NCBI GenBank assembly: GCA_017470715.1
Contig: JAFUYE010000148.1
Coordinates: 28,609-92,608, forward strand
DNA: 64,000 nt
Reading direction: 5' to 3'
Source: Selenomonadaceae bacterium
GTDB lineage: Bacteria > Bacillota > Negativicutes > Selenomonadales > Selenomonadaceae
Within the stretch, counting starts at the first letter, position 1; each line of letters opens with the position of its first letter. The position numbers were made by a program, and so were the translations under genes. Below, in pieces: positions 44,486 through 53,262 of the stretch. A model generated the notes under the pieces. The model had not been told where the DNA came from. It did not search any database and saw only the letters and a list, made by a program, of their open reading frames with translations.

Positions 44486-46867
44486 ATGCTGAAAAATTCT
44501 TTTGCAACTTTGGAGTTCGATAAAGTTTTAATGCGTCTTCGGGACTGCGCGTCAAGCAATTTCGGCAAGGAACTGGCGACGAAACTTTTGCCCGCCGATG
44601 ATTTTGAAACCGTGCGTTACAATCTTTCGTTGACGACCGAAGCCGTAAAAATTTTCGCGGTAAGTTCGCCACCGTTCGGCGGTTTTCGTGACGTTCGCGA
44701 AACGTTCAAAAAAATTCGTCTCGGAAGTGTCGCCGACGCCGAAGAATTTTTGGACGTGCTGTCAACAATGTACACCATGCGGCAAGTTAAAAAATTTTTC
44801 AAGGAAACCGAAATCGACGCACCGCAATTAAAATCACGCGCTCACGAAATTGAAATTTTGGGCAACCTTGAACGGCAACTTGACAACGCCGTTGACGAAC
44901 ACGGCACGATTCGCGACACGGCGACGGTTGAACTGCAAAAAATTCGCCGCGATTTAAGGTCTGCTCAAAGCCGAATCAAGAACGAAATTTTTAACATTCT
45001 GCACGACGCGGGCAAGCAAAAATTTTTTCAAGACGCGATTGTCACCATGCGCGGCGATAGGTACGTTTTGCCCGTCAAACTCGAATATAAATCGCAATTC
45101 CCCGGTATCGTTCACGACCAATCGGCAACGGGCGCGACGGTTTTTATCGAACCGATGAGCGTCGTGAATTTGAACAACAGCGTTAAGGAACTCGAAGCCG
45201 CCGAACGTCATGAGGTTGCACGAATTCTGCGGAATTTGAGCGACGCTGTCCGAAAAAATCTTGACGTGCTTGACGACAACATAAAAATTCTTGCGGACTT
45301 CGATTTACTTTTCGCCAAAGCAAAATTAGCCCGCGAACTCAACGCGACGGAGCCGTTGCTTGAAAAGTTCACGGACTTGAAATCTGCGCGACACCCGCTG
45401 ATAAATCCGGCTGAAGTCGTGCCCGTCGACATTCAACTTGGCGAAAAATTTTCCATGCTTTTGGTGACGGGACCGAACACGGGCGGCAAAACCGTTTCCA
45501 TGAAGACGCTGGGACTTTTGGCACTGATGACGCAATCGGGGCTGTACATTCCTGCGGCGTTCGGCTCACGAATTGCGGTTTTCACGAACATTTTCGCGGA
45601 CATCGGCGACGAACAATCAATCGAACAAAGCTTATCGACATTTTCGGCGCACATGAAAAAAATCGTTGCAATAGTCGACGAAGTCACGGCGACGGATTTG
45701 GTTTTGCTCGACGAAATCGGCGCGGGCACCGACCCCGACGAAGGCGCGGCGTTGGCAATGTCAATCCTCGAACGGCTGTTGACAATCGGCGCGGCGACGA
45801 TAGCGACAACGCATTATTCGGAGCTGAAAACTTTCGCATACTCGACCGACGGAATTGAAAATGCCTGCGTCGAATTCAACGCGGAAACTCTTCGCCCAAC
45901 GTACAAACTTTTAATCGGCATACCCGGCGCGTCAAATGCGTTCGCGATAAGTCAACGTTTGGGCTTGCCGCAAAGTTTGATTCTGCGCGCCAAACAGTTA
46001 ATCACAGCCGACCACGCAAACTTTGAAAAAATTCTTTCCGCGCTGGAAAGTGAACGACTGCTTTACGAACAACGCAACGCAGAAATTTTTGAGCGGCAAC
46101 AACAAATCGTCAAGCATGAGAAAAAAATTGCCGAGATGCGCGACGAAATTGCCCGCACGAAAGGCGACATTATCCGCAAGGCGAAGGAAAAATCTGCCGC
46201 AATGGTTCGCGAAACCAAACGTGAAGCCGAAGAAATTATCGCCGCGTTGAAAGAGCAATTCGACGATTCGGGCGTCAAACGTCGACAGCAGGTCATTCAG
46301 CAATCCCGCGACAAATTGCGTGAAGCCGAATTAAATTCCGCGACGGGAATTATTTCGGATAAATCTGTCGGCACGCGCATTGACAAGAAAAAAATTTTCA
46401 TCGGCGACACGGTTTATATAAAATCCCTCGATCAAAAAGGTACCGTGCTGTCAATCGAAAAAGACGGCGACGAATTAATCGTGCAAATCGGCGCACTTCG
46501 GACGACGGTGAAAACTTCGGTTTGCAGATTCGTCAGCCACGGTCAACAGGAAAATTCTTCGCCGCAACCGACTGCGACAAGTCAAAATCGCGGCTCGGCA
46601 GGTCTGTTGCAAAAAATGGAAACGGTTACGCGCTCAATCGATATTCGCGGCATGACGGTTGACGAAGCCGAACAGGTTTGCGGAAAATTTATCGACGACG
46701 CGCAACTTTCGGGGCTCAAGCAGATTTTGATTATTCACGGCAAAGGCACGGGCGCATTGCGTGTCGGCGTGCATAATTATCTGCGCGGGAATGGTTCAGT
46801 TGCAAATTTCCAATTCGCCGACCAAGACGAAGGCGGCACCGGCGCGACGCTCGTCACGATTAAATAA
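44486..46867 (+). CDS. mutS2: Endonuclease MutS2
   Basis: MutS2 is a MutS paralogue that limits recombination and, in several bacteria, acts on collided ribosomes. The 793-residue protein has the MutS core (lever domain, then ATPase with GPNTGGKTVSMKTLG near residue 330 and the LLDEIGAGTDPDEG Walker B motif). A long coiled coil (about 515-625) and a C-terminal Smr nuclease domain (IDIRGMTVDEAEQ, IIHGKGTGALR) follow. ATG 44486 lies seven bases after CGGAG; the longer frame extends into the preceding gene and is not real. It is monocistronic with its own promoter and terminator. Confidence 0.96.
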   Translation: MLKNSFATLEFDKVLMRLRDCASSNFGKELATKLLPADDFETVRYNLSLTTEAVKIFAVSSPPFGGFRDVRETFKKIRLGSVADAEEFLDVLSTMYTMRQVKKFFKETEIDAPQLKSRAHEIEILGNLERQLDNAVDEHGTIRDTATVELQKIRRDLRSAQSRIKNEIFNILHDAGKQKFFQDAIVTMRGDRYVLPVKLEYKSQFPGIVHDQSATGATVFIEPMSVVNLNNSVKELEAAERHEVARILRNLSDAVRKNLDVLDDNIKILADFDLLFAKAKLARELNATEPLLEKFTDLKSARHPLINPAEVVPVDIQLGEKFSMLLVTGPNTGGKTVSMKTLGLLALMTQSGLYIPAAFGSRIAVFTNIFADIGDEQSIEQSLSTFSAHMKKIVAIVDEVTATDLVLLDEIGAGTDPDEGAALAMSILERLLTIGAATIATTHYSELKTFAYSTDGIENACVEFNAETLRPTYKLLIGIPGASNAFAISQRLGLPQSLILRAKQLITADHANFEKILSALESERLLYEQRNAEIFERQQQIVKHEKKIAEMRDEIARTKGDIIRKAKEKSAAMVRETKREAEEIIAALKEQFDDSGVKRRQQVIQQSRDKLREAELNSATGIISDKSVGTRIDKKKIFIGDTVYIKSLDQKGTVLSIEKDGDELIVQIGALRTTVKTSVCRFVSHGQQENSSPQPTATSQNRGSAGLLQKMETVTRSIDIRGMTVDEAEQVCGKFIDDAQLSGLKQILIIHGKGTGALRVGVHNYLRGNGSVANFQFADQDEGGTGATLVTIK

Positions 46868-46873
46868 TTTCGA

Positions 46874-46912
46874 CAAAAAAATTCCCCGCCGATTTTGACG
46901 GGGAGTTTTTTA
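46874..46912 (+). terminator. Terminator after mutS2
   Basis: CCCCG and CGGGG arms, then a run of T residues. The stem is symmetric enough to serve the convergent mpg gene too. Confidence 0.8.
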
Positions 46913-47491
46913 TTTGCTTAAAAATTTATTGCCGACCGCAACGAATCGCCATAGAAAATTTGCCGCTTCGCCCGCGTAATCGACGTTGATTCGTTTCGTT
47001 GCCGCAACTTCAGTTTGAAAATCAGTTGTCTCGATAAAAATTTCGTCACCGCACAAATCCGCGCCGTAAAAATTTTTCGTGACGCCCAGAGCTTGTGACA
47101 GTTTACCCGGTCCGGAACAAAGTTCGCGCAGATTTTTTTTCCCGCGACGAATTTTCATCAGCTCAATTCCGTCTGTCGGTTGCAAGGCACGAATCAACAC
47201 CGCTTCGGGAAAATTTTCGACGTTGGCGACGACGTTCGTGCAAATGTGCATTCCGTAAATCAAATAGACGTAAACGAATCCGCCCGCGCCGTAAAAAATT
47301 TTCGTGCGTTCCGTCAAGCCTTTGTACGAGTGAGCCGCCGCGTCAATCGCGCCCATGTAAGCTTCTGTCTCGACGATAATTCCGCCCGTCAAGCCGTCAT
47401 GTAAATTCGTGACGAGCTTTTTGCCGATAAGTTCGTGAGCAACCGTCAAGCCGTCACGCAGATAAAATTCACGTGGCAGTTTCATCTTCAT
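46910..47491 (-). CDS. mpg: DNA-3-methyladenine glycosylase (AAG/Mpg family)
   Basis: This enzyme removes alkylated and deaminated purines from DNA. The 193-residue protein has family motifs LPREFYLRDGLTVAHELIGKKL, the catalytic IIVETEAYMGAIDAAAHSYKG, YVYLIYGMH and SGPGKLSQALG. The start overlaps the stop of the YgiT-type antitoxin gene (ATGA type), so it is read from the same transcript as potD and the toxin-antitoxin-like pair. Two closely spaced ATG codons are possible. Confidence 0.94.
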   Translation of the reverse strand: MKMKLPREFYLRDGLTVAHELIGKKLVTNLHDGLTGGIIVETEAYMGAIDAAAHSYKGLTERTKIFYGAGGFVYVYLIYGMHICTNVVANVENFPEAVLIRALQPTDGIELMKIRRGKKNLRELCSGPGKLSQALGVTKNFYGADLCGDEIFIETTDFQTEVAATKRINVDYAGEAANFLWRFVAVGNKFLSK

Positions 47492-47718
47492 GCCGCCGAA
47501 GAATAATCGACGATGAAAATCTTACTTGAAATTTTTTCCAGCGTGTCGAGTATGTCTTCGATTTTTTCAAGCACAGAAGTTTTATAAAGAATTTCGCCGC
47601 ATTGCTCGCACTTTCGGCAGGGAACGTTTTCGATAATCACGTAACAATTTTTCAGTTGCGCGAAGTAAGCGGACGTAGATTCTTTCATCGTGCCGGTTTT
47701 GCAAAGCAAGCAATTCAT
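47488..47718 (-). CDS. YgiT-type zinc finger protein (MqsA-like antitoxin N-domain)
   Basis: This is a 76-residue protein with two CxxC knuckles, CLLCKTGTMKES (residues 3-14) and CRKCEQCGE (about 34-42), matching the YgiT zinc-finger family. It lacks the DNA-binding HTH that full MqsA proteins carry. It overlaps the DUF4258 gene by four bases. DUF4258 plus YgiT-finger pairs are widespread and are regarded as type II toxin-antitoxin modules. Confidence 0.85.
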   Translation of the reverse strand: MNCLLCKTGTMKESTSAYFAQLKNCYVIIENVPCRKCEQCGEILYKTSVLEKIEDILDTLEKISSKIFIVDYSSAA

Positions 47719-48035
47719 TTTGAAATCTCCCTTCGCGTCCTAAAATCGTCGCTCCATTTGTCCTTGTCGGGGAAGTAGGCGGTTATAATTCGACTTGCCG
47801 TACCCTCGTCGCTCATCACTACATGAATTTTTTCGCCGTTTGAAGATGTGCCCAAAATCAAGCAACTCGGATAAGGATAGTCGTCGGGATATTGTTCGAT
47901 AATTTCGCCTGACTGAACGGCATTGCGCACGTCACGTATCCTCAAACCGCGTTCGCGAAATCTTTTGGCGGCGTGGTCGCTGACGAAAACGGAATCCGAT
48001 TCAAAATACGCCTGCAAAGTTTTCAGCTCAATCAT
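47715..48035 (-). CDS. DUF4258 domain protein (putative RelE-like toxin)
   Basis: This 106-residue protein has the DUF4258 core: SDHAAKRFRERGLRIRDVRNAVQSGEIIEQYPDDYPYPSCLIL, here split in parts near residues 19-60, then the IHVVMSDEG strand and an ITAYFP motif. The fold belongs to the RelE/ParE-like superfamily. The ATG directly follows the potD stop, which is unusual for a toxin-antitoxin pair and suggests no promoter of its own. Gene order is toxin then antitoxin. Confidence 0.85.
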   Translation of the reverse strand: MIELKTLQAYFESDSVFVSDHAAKRFRERGLRIRDVRNAVQSGEIIEQYPDDYPYPSCLILGTSSNGEKIHVVMSDEGTASRIITAYFPDKDKWSDDFRTRREISK

Positions 48036-49094
48036 TCAATCGACTTTAATTTTCATCCAAAGGCTGTTGTAATATTCGTCCATGTCGTTGCCGAGATATT
48101 TATAAGTTTCCTGACCTTTGTAAACGTCGGGCGACGGGAAAGCAATCGGCGAATTTTTCAGTTCTTCGTCCTCGACAAGTTCCTGAACGCCCGTGTTCGG
48201 CGTTGAGTAACCGAGGTATTCAAAATTCTTGACGGCAATTTCGGGGCGGCACATGAAGTCGATAAATTTATACGCGTTGTCGACGTTTTCGGCGTTTTTG
48301 GTTATGACCCAACCGTCAATCCAAAAGTTCGTGCCTTCTTTGGGAATTGCGAACGCCATGTTCGGATTTTCCTTCAAGATAATCGGAGCTTCACCCGAAA
48401 ACACGACGCCCATTGCCGCTTCGGAATTGATGAGTTTTTCTTTGACTTCGTCGACGACGTAAGCTTGAACAAGCGGCTTTTGCTTCATGAGCATTTCTTG
48501 AGCCTGCGCAAGAACGTCTTTGTCGGTTTCGTTCATGCTTTTGCCCATGAGTTTAAGCGGAATCATCAAGGCATCGCGGGCGGAATCCTGCATCAAAATT
48601 TGTCCCGCGTATTTTTCGTTCCAAAGAATATTCCAGCTGTCGACGGGGTCGGTGACTTTCGTCTTGTCGTAAATTATGCCGACGGTTCCCCAGCAATACG
48701 GCACGGCGTATTTGTTGCCGGGGTCGAAACTTTCCGCTTGCTTGAAGAATTCCGCGCCGATATATTTTTTCGCGTTGGGAAGTTTGTTGAAATCGAGCGG
48801 CTGAAGTAAATCGTTGAAAAACATCCGCTGAATCATGTAATCGGACGGACAGATAACGTCGTAATGCACGGCACCTTCATTGACACGCGGAAACATTGAT
48901 TCGTTGGTGTCGAATTCGTCAAGCACGACATGAATGCCGGTTTCTTTTTCAAACATCTTGAGCGTTTCGGGGTCAAGATAATCGCCCCAGCTGTAGACGT
49001 AGACGACGCTGTCTTTTTTGTCGCCGCCGCCCGCCGCGCCGCAACCCAACATCAGGCTGCACAGCAACACGAGCGCGAGAATTTTAAATTTCAT
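48036..49094 (-). CDS. potD: Spermidine/putrescine-binding lipoprotein PotD
   Basis: This 352-residue protein has a lipoprotein signal (LCSLMLGC, Cys near residue 18) and a family-1 polyamine-binding fold with VYVYSWGDYLDPETLKMFEKETG at the start of the mature part, split here as VYVYSWGDYLDPE. CPSDYMIQRM, PYCWGTVGIIYDK and WIDGWVITK are further PotD markers. The potABC permease genes are not in the window, at least not downstream. GGAGGTCTCCGAATG-type spacing gives a good RBS. Confidence 0.92.
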   Translation of the reverse strand: MKFKILALVLLCSLMLGCGAAGGGDKKDSVVYVYSWGDYLDPETLKMFEKETGIHVVLDEFDTNESMFPRVNEGAVHYDVICPSDYMIQRMFFNDLLQPLDFNKLPNAKKYIGAEFFKQAESFDPGNKYAVPYCWGTVGIIYDKTKVTDPVDSWNILWNEKYAGQILMQDSARDALMIPLKLMGKSMNETDKDVLAQAQEMLMKQKPLVQAYVVDEVKEKLINSEAAMGVVFSGEAPIILKENPNMAFAIPKEGTNFWIDGWVITKNAENVDNAYKFIDFMCRPEIAVKNFEYLGYSTPNTGVQELVEDEELKNSPIAFPSPDVYKGQETYKYLGNDMDEYYNSLWMKIKVD

Positions 49095-49136
49095 TCGGAG
49101 ACCTCCTCAAAATTTTGTAGGGGATAACTGCCGCGC

Positions 49137-49164
49137 ATTATAACATTTTTTGTCTGCAAGTAAA
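49137..49164 (-). promoter_or_regulatory. Promoter of potD
   Basis: On the minus strand TTTACT and TATAAT are 16 bases apart, with a TG extension before the -10. Confidence 0.7.
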
Positions 49165-49196
49165 GCGGCAAGCAAATTTTTTTGTCGCGTGGAAAG

Positions 49197-49225
49197 TTGA
49201 CGCTTAATCGCAAAACGGATAAACT
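49197..49225 (+). promoter_or_regulatory. Promoter of rfbC-addA
   Basis: TTGACG (49197-49202) and TAAACT (49220-49225) are 17 bases apart, 37 bases before the rfbC ATG. Confidence 0.7.
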
Positions 49226-49261
49226 TTGCGCGAACAATCAATTTCACGGGAGGAATTTTTT

Positions 49262-49819
49262 ATGCAAGTTACACAGACGAAACTTCAAGGCGTTTTGATT
49301 TTGGAGCCGAAAGTTTTCGGTGACGCACGCGGCTGGTTTATGGAAACTTGGTCGGCACGAAAATTTCAGGCGGCAGGCTTGACGATGGAATTCGTGCAGG
49401 ACAATCAATCTTACTCGGCTCACAAGGGCACTCTGCGCGGACTTCACTATCAAACTGCGCCGTTCGCTCAATTAAAACTCGTTCGTTGCACACGCGGCAA
49501 ACTTCTTGACGTGGCTGTCGACATTCGCGAAGGTTCCGAAACTTTCAAGCAGTGGGTTGCCGTCGAACTCACCGCCGAAAACAAAAAACAGTTGCTCATT
49601 CCTCGCGGATTCGCGCACGGATTTTTGACGTTGACTGACGATGTTGAAATTCAGTACAAGACGGATAATTTTTACGCGCCCGATTGTGACGGAAATATTC
49701 GTTGGGATGACGCCGAAATTAAAATCGATTGGCCGTTTGAGCCGACGATTCTTGCCGACAAAGACGCCAAAGCTCCGACACTTCGCGAACGTTTGGAACG
49801 CGGCGAACTGAAGTTTTAA
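49262..49819 (+). CDS. rfbC: dTDP-4-dehydrorhamnose 3,5-epimerase
   Basis: RfbC makes dTDP-4-dehydro-L-rhamnose for surface polysaccharides. The 185-residue protein has the cupin signature: EPKVFGDARGWFMETW, FVQDNQSYSAHKGTLRGLHYQ with the catalytic His, and IPRGFAHGFLTL. The ATG follows GGGAGGAATTTTTT. The other dTDP-rhamnose genes (rfbA, B, D) are not in the window. addA starts two bases after its stop, an unusual pairing that probably reflects simple co-transcription. Confidence 0.95.
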   Translation: MQVTQTKLQGVLILEPKVFGDARGWFMETWSARKFQAAGLTMEFVQDNQSYSAHKGTLRGLHYQTAPFAQLKLVRCTRGKLLDVAVDIREGSETFKQWVAVELTAENKKQLLIPRGFAHGFLTLTDDVEIQYKTDNFYAPDCDGNIRWDDAEIKIDWPFEPTILADKDAKAPTLRERLERGELKF

Positions 49820-49821
49820 TC

Positions 49822-52800
49822 ATGGAACTGACACCTGAACAACTTGCGGCAGTCAACGCACGCGGCGAAAATTTTTTAATCGCGGCGGCGGCAGGCTCCG
49901 GCAAAACACGAACTTTGACCGAACGCGTTTTGAAACTCGTCGAAGAAAATTCTTGCGAAGTCGACGAAATGTTAATCGTCACGTTCACCAAGGCGGCGGC
50001 AAACGAAATGCGCACGCGAATTCAATCCGCATTGGAAAATCGCCTGCAAGAAACTTTTGACGACGAACTTCAAACGCGGCTTGAACGTCAATTAATTTTG
50101 CTCAACGGCGCGCAGATTTCAACGTTCGATTCGTTTTGCCAAAGCGTCCTGCGCAGAAATTTTGCGTCAATCGAATTGGATCCGAAATTTCGCACGGCGG
50201 ACGAAAACGAACTTGAATTGCTCAAGCGCGAAGTCATCGAAGATTTATTCGAGGAAAATTATTCTTCGGGCAGTGAAACCTTTAAAAATTTTACGGACGA
50301 ATTCGGCGGCACGGTCAAGGGCGACAGCGACATTCACGACATGATTATCGACCTGCACAAATTTTCGCTGAGCATGGCGCACCCCGAAAGTTGGCTTGAC
50401 GACTTGCCGACGCCGTACAATTTGCCCGCGAACGCCCGACTTGAAGATACAATCTGGTTTAAAATTCTCAAGCCGAACATTGACGACGCACTGAAAAAAA
50501 TTTCCGACGACTGCGCACAAGCTCAACGACTTGCCGACAAATACAAAATCACCGTAAAAATTTTCGCCGACGAGTGCCCGCAAGTCGAAGCGTTGGGAAA
50601 AAATTTTACCGATTGGAATAAACTTCGCGACAAACTTTCCGCAATAACTTTCGGTACGTTCAGAACTTCGGGCGGCAAACTTTCCGACGGGCAAAAAATT
50701 ATCAAGGCACAAATTCAAAATCTGCGCGACGGTTACAAAAGCAAAATCAATTACATTCGCGAAAAAGTTTTCATTGCGGATGCGGCGAAAATTATTTCCG
50801 ACCTGCGCGAACTTTACGAGCCGATTTGCGAACTTGTGCGCGTGACGAAAGCTTTTGACGAAAAATTTTCTGCCGCCAAACGTGAACGCGGGATTATCGA
50901 TTTCGCTGACATGGAGCATTTCGCGCTGAAAATTTTCGAGACTTCGCCCGCAGTCGCCGATTCTTATCGCGAAAAATTTAAATTCATCATGGTCGACGAA
51001 TACCAGGACACAAACGGCGTGCAGGAAGCCATAGTGCAAAAAATTTCTAGCGGCGACAATTTATTTTTCGTCGGCGACGTGAAGCAGTCGATTTATCGTT
51101 TCCGCTTGGTCGATTCAAAAAATTTTCGCGAAAAAATGGCCGCTTACAAATGCATCAACCTTGCGCAAAATTTTCGCAGTCGCAAACAGATTCTTGACGC
51201 GGTGAACGAAATTTTTAAGCGGCTCATGATCGGCGGTTCAACCGAAATTACTTACGACGACGACGCGGCTTTGAAGTTGGGCGCAAGTTACGAGAGCGGC
51301 GAAAATTATTTCGACGAACGCCCCGAAATGTTTATCATTGACGCCGATTCGGACGGCGACGAAAAATCGATTGAACTTGAGATGCGCTTTATCGCGGGCA
51401 AAATTCACGAGCTGATTGAGTCGAAAAAACTTGTGCGCGACGGCGAAATTTATCGTCCCGTTGAACTGCGCGACATCGTAATTTTGCACCGTTCGCCGAA
51501 AACAAAATCGTTCGAGATACTTGAAACGCTGAAAAAATTCGGCGTGCCGGCTTACGTGCCCGACGAAGAAAATTACTTCAAGGCGACGGAAATTCAAGTT
51601 ATGTTGTCGCTGTTGACGCTTTTGGACAACGCACGGCAAGACATCCCGCTTGCGGCAGTCATGCTCAGCCCGATTGGAAAATTCAGCGCGGAAGAACTTG
51701 CGGAACTGCGACTTGCCGAACGTTACACGGATTTTTATACGGCGGTTGAGCGCGGCTCGGACAAATGCAAAAATTTTTTGGCGACACTTGACCGTTGGCG
51801 CGACGAAGCCCGTCAACTCAGCGTGCCGGAACTTTTGAGCAAACTTTATCGCGAAACGGGCTATTATGATTTTGTCGGCAGGCAGGAACGCGGCGCACTT
51901 CGTCAGGCGAATTTGCGAATGCTGATTGACCGTGCCAAAGCTTTTGAGGAAACAAACGCCCGCGGGTTATCGCGTTTCGTCGAAAACATTCAAAAACTGC
52001 GCGGGCTCGGCAAAGATTTGGCGGCGGCGTCAATCTTGAGCGAAAGTGCAAACGTCGTGCACGTCGTCACGATTCACGGCAGCAAGGGGCTTGAATATCC
52101 CGTGGTTTTCGTCGCGGGTTGCGGCAAGCGATTCAACATGGAAGATTCGACACGCGGAATAATTTTTCACCACAGCGAACTTGGTATCGGAGCGCATCGA
52201 ACGCCAAAAAATTCGCAGTTGAAAATCAAGACGCTTGCAACTCAGGCAGTCTCGAAAAAAATCGCGGAAGAATCACTCGCCGAAGAATTGCGAACGCTTT
52301 ACGTTGCCTTGACGCGGGCGCAGGAAAAATTAATTTTGGTCGGCACGGCAACACAGTCGAAACTTACAAAAATTCAGCCCGTCGACAGTTTGACCGCGCA
52401 AGAAATTTTGTCGGCGAATCAATTTTTCGATTGGCTGTTGCCGATAAAAGACGCGCTTGCAAATGTCATCGTATCGAAAATTGTCTCGAATCAAAACTTG
52501 CTGTCGATTCGGGAACGTTCGCTTGACGCCGCGCAGGAAAAAATTCTTCAGCCGCCCGAAAAATTTCAACCGACGACCGAAAATATTCCCGCGAAACTTT
52601 CAGTCACCGAACTCAAACGCCGCACCGAAGAAGCAATTTGGAATGAGGAATTAGGAGTTAGGAATTATTTTTCAGCTCCAAATTTCGCTTATCGCAGACC
52701 GAACTTTTTGCAGACGAAAAAACTTTCCGGCGCGGAATTCGGTACGCTCATGCATAAAATCATGCAAAGTTTGAACTTGAGCGGCGACTTGTCCGCAACG

Positions 52801-53217
52801 GGAATTTCCGCGCAGGTTGACGAACTTGCCCGACGCGAAATTATTCCCGCCGAACACGCAAAAATTGTTCGCACGGACGAAATTGCGAAATTCTTCAAAA
52901 GCAAACTCGGCAAACGCTTGCTTGCCGCGCAGGAAATTTATCGCGAAATGCCGTTCAGCCGCCCGATTGACGCGAAGAAATTTTTCAACGTCGACGAAAA
53001 AATTTTTGTCCAAGGCATTATCGACTTGCTGTTTCAAGACGCGGCGGGACGTTGGATTTTGCTTGACTACAAGACTGACCGCGATTCTGACGACATTGCC
53101 GACCGTTACCGATTGCAAATTGATTTGTATGCGGCGGCGTTGGAAGCTCTGCTCAAACTTAAAATCAGCGAAAAATATTTGTACCTGTTGGGCAGCGGTC
53201 GCCTCGTTGAAATGTAA
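49822..53217 (+). CDS. addA: ATP-dependent helicase/nuclease subunit A (AddA)
   Basis: AddA is the UvrD-like helicase and nuclease subunit of AddAB, which resects double-strand breaks. The 1131-residue protein has Walker A AAAAGSGKTRTLTERV at residue 22, FTKAAANEMR, FDSFCQ, motif II MVDEYQDTN, VHVVTIHGSKGLEYPVVFVAG, LYVALTRAQEKL, and the C-terminal PD-(D/E)XK nuclease with GIIDLLF and WILLDYKTD. addB, normally adjacent, is absent from this window. A GGAATTA-type heptamer run (52640-52667) is embedded in frame just before the nuclease domain. Confidence 0.95.
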   Translation: MELTPEQLAAVNARGENFLIAAAAGSGKTRTLTERVLKLVEENSCEVDEMLIVTFTKAAANEMRTRIQSALENRLQETFDDELQTRLERQLILLNGAQISTFDSFCQSVLRRNFASIELDPKFRTADENELELLKREVIEDLFEENYSSGSETFKNFTDEFGGTVKGDSDIHDMIIDLHKFSLSMAHPESWLDDLPTPYNLPANARLEDTIWFKILKPNIDDALKKISDDCAQAQRLADKYKITVKIFADECPQVEALGKNFTDWNKLRDKLSAITFGTFRTSGGKLSDGQKIIKAQIQNLRDGYKSKINYIREKVFIADAAKIISDLRELYEPICELVRVTKAFDEKFSAAKRERGIIDFADMEHFALKIFETSPAVADSYREKFKFIMVDEYQDTNGVQEAIVQKISSGDNLFFVGDVKQSIYRFRLVDSKNFREKMAAYKCINLAQNFRSRKQILDAVNEIFKRLMIGGSTEITYDDDAALKLGASYESGENYFDERPEMFIIDADSDGDEKSIELEMRFIAGKIHELIESKKLVRDGEIYRPVELRDIVILHRSPKTKSFEILETLKKFGVPAYVPDEENYFKATEIQVMLSLLTLLDNARQDIPLAAVMLSPIGKFSAEELAELRLAERYTDFYTAVERGSDKCKNFLATLDRWRDEARQLSVPELLSKLYRETGYYDFVGRQERGALRQANLRMLIDRAKAFEETNARGLSRFVENIQKLRGLGKDLAAASILSESANVVHVVTIHGSKGLEYPVVFVAGCGKRFNMEDSTRGIIFHHSELGIGAHRTPKNSQLKIKTLATQAVSKKIAEESLAEELRTLYVALTRAQEKLILVGTATQSKLTKIQPVDSLTAQEILSANQFFDWLLPIKDALANVIVSKIVSNQNLLSIRERSLDAAQEKILQPPEKFQPTTENIPAKLSVTELKRRTEEAIWNEELGVRNYFSAPNFAYRRPNFLQTKKLSGAEFGTLMHKIMQSLNLSGDLSATGISAQVDELARREIIPAEHAKIVRTDEIAKFFKSKLGKRLLAAQEIYREMPFSRPIDAKKFFNVDEKIFVQGIIDLLFQDAAGRWILLDYKTDRDSDDIADRYRLQIDLYAAALEALLKLKISEKYLYLLGSGRLVEM
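52640..52667 (+). repeat. GGAATTA heptamer run inside addA
   Basis: Four GGA(A/G)T(T/G)A-type units lie in frame and encode EELGVRNY in the linker between helicase and nuclease domains. They match the intergenic run at 42363-42409. Four units of seven bases give 28 bases, not a multiple of three. Confidence 0.65.
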
Positions 53218-53254
53218 AAAAATTATCCCGTCGTTAGTGACGGGATTTTTTTTG
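53218..53254 (+). terminator. Terminator after addA
   Basis: CCCGTC and GACGGG arms with a six-base loop, then eight T residues. It may also serve the convergent P-type ATPase gene. Confidence 0.85.
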
Positions 53255-53262
53255 CGATAACG

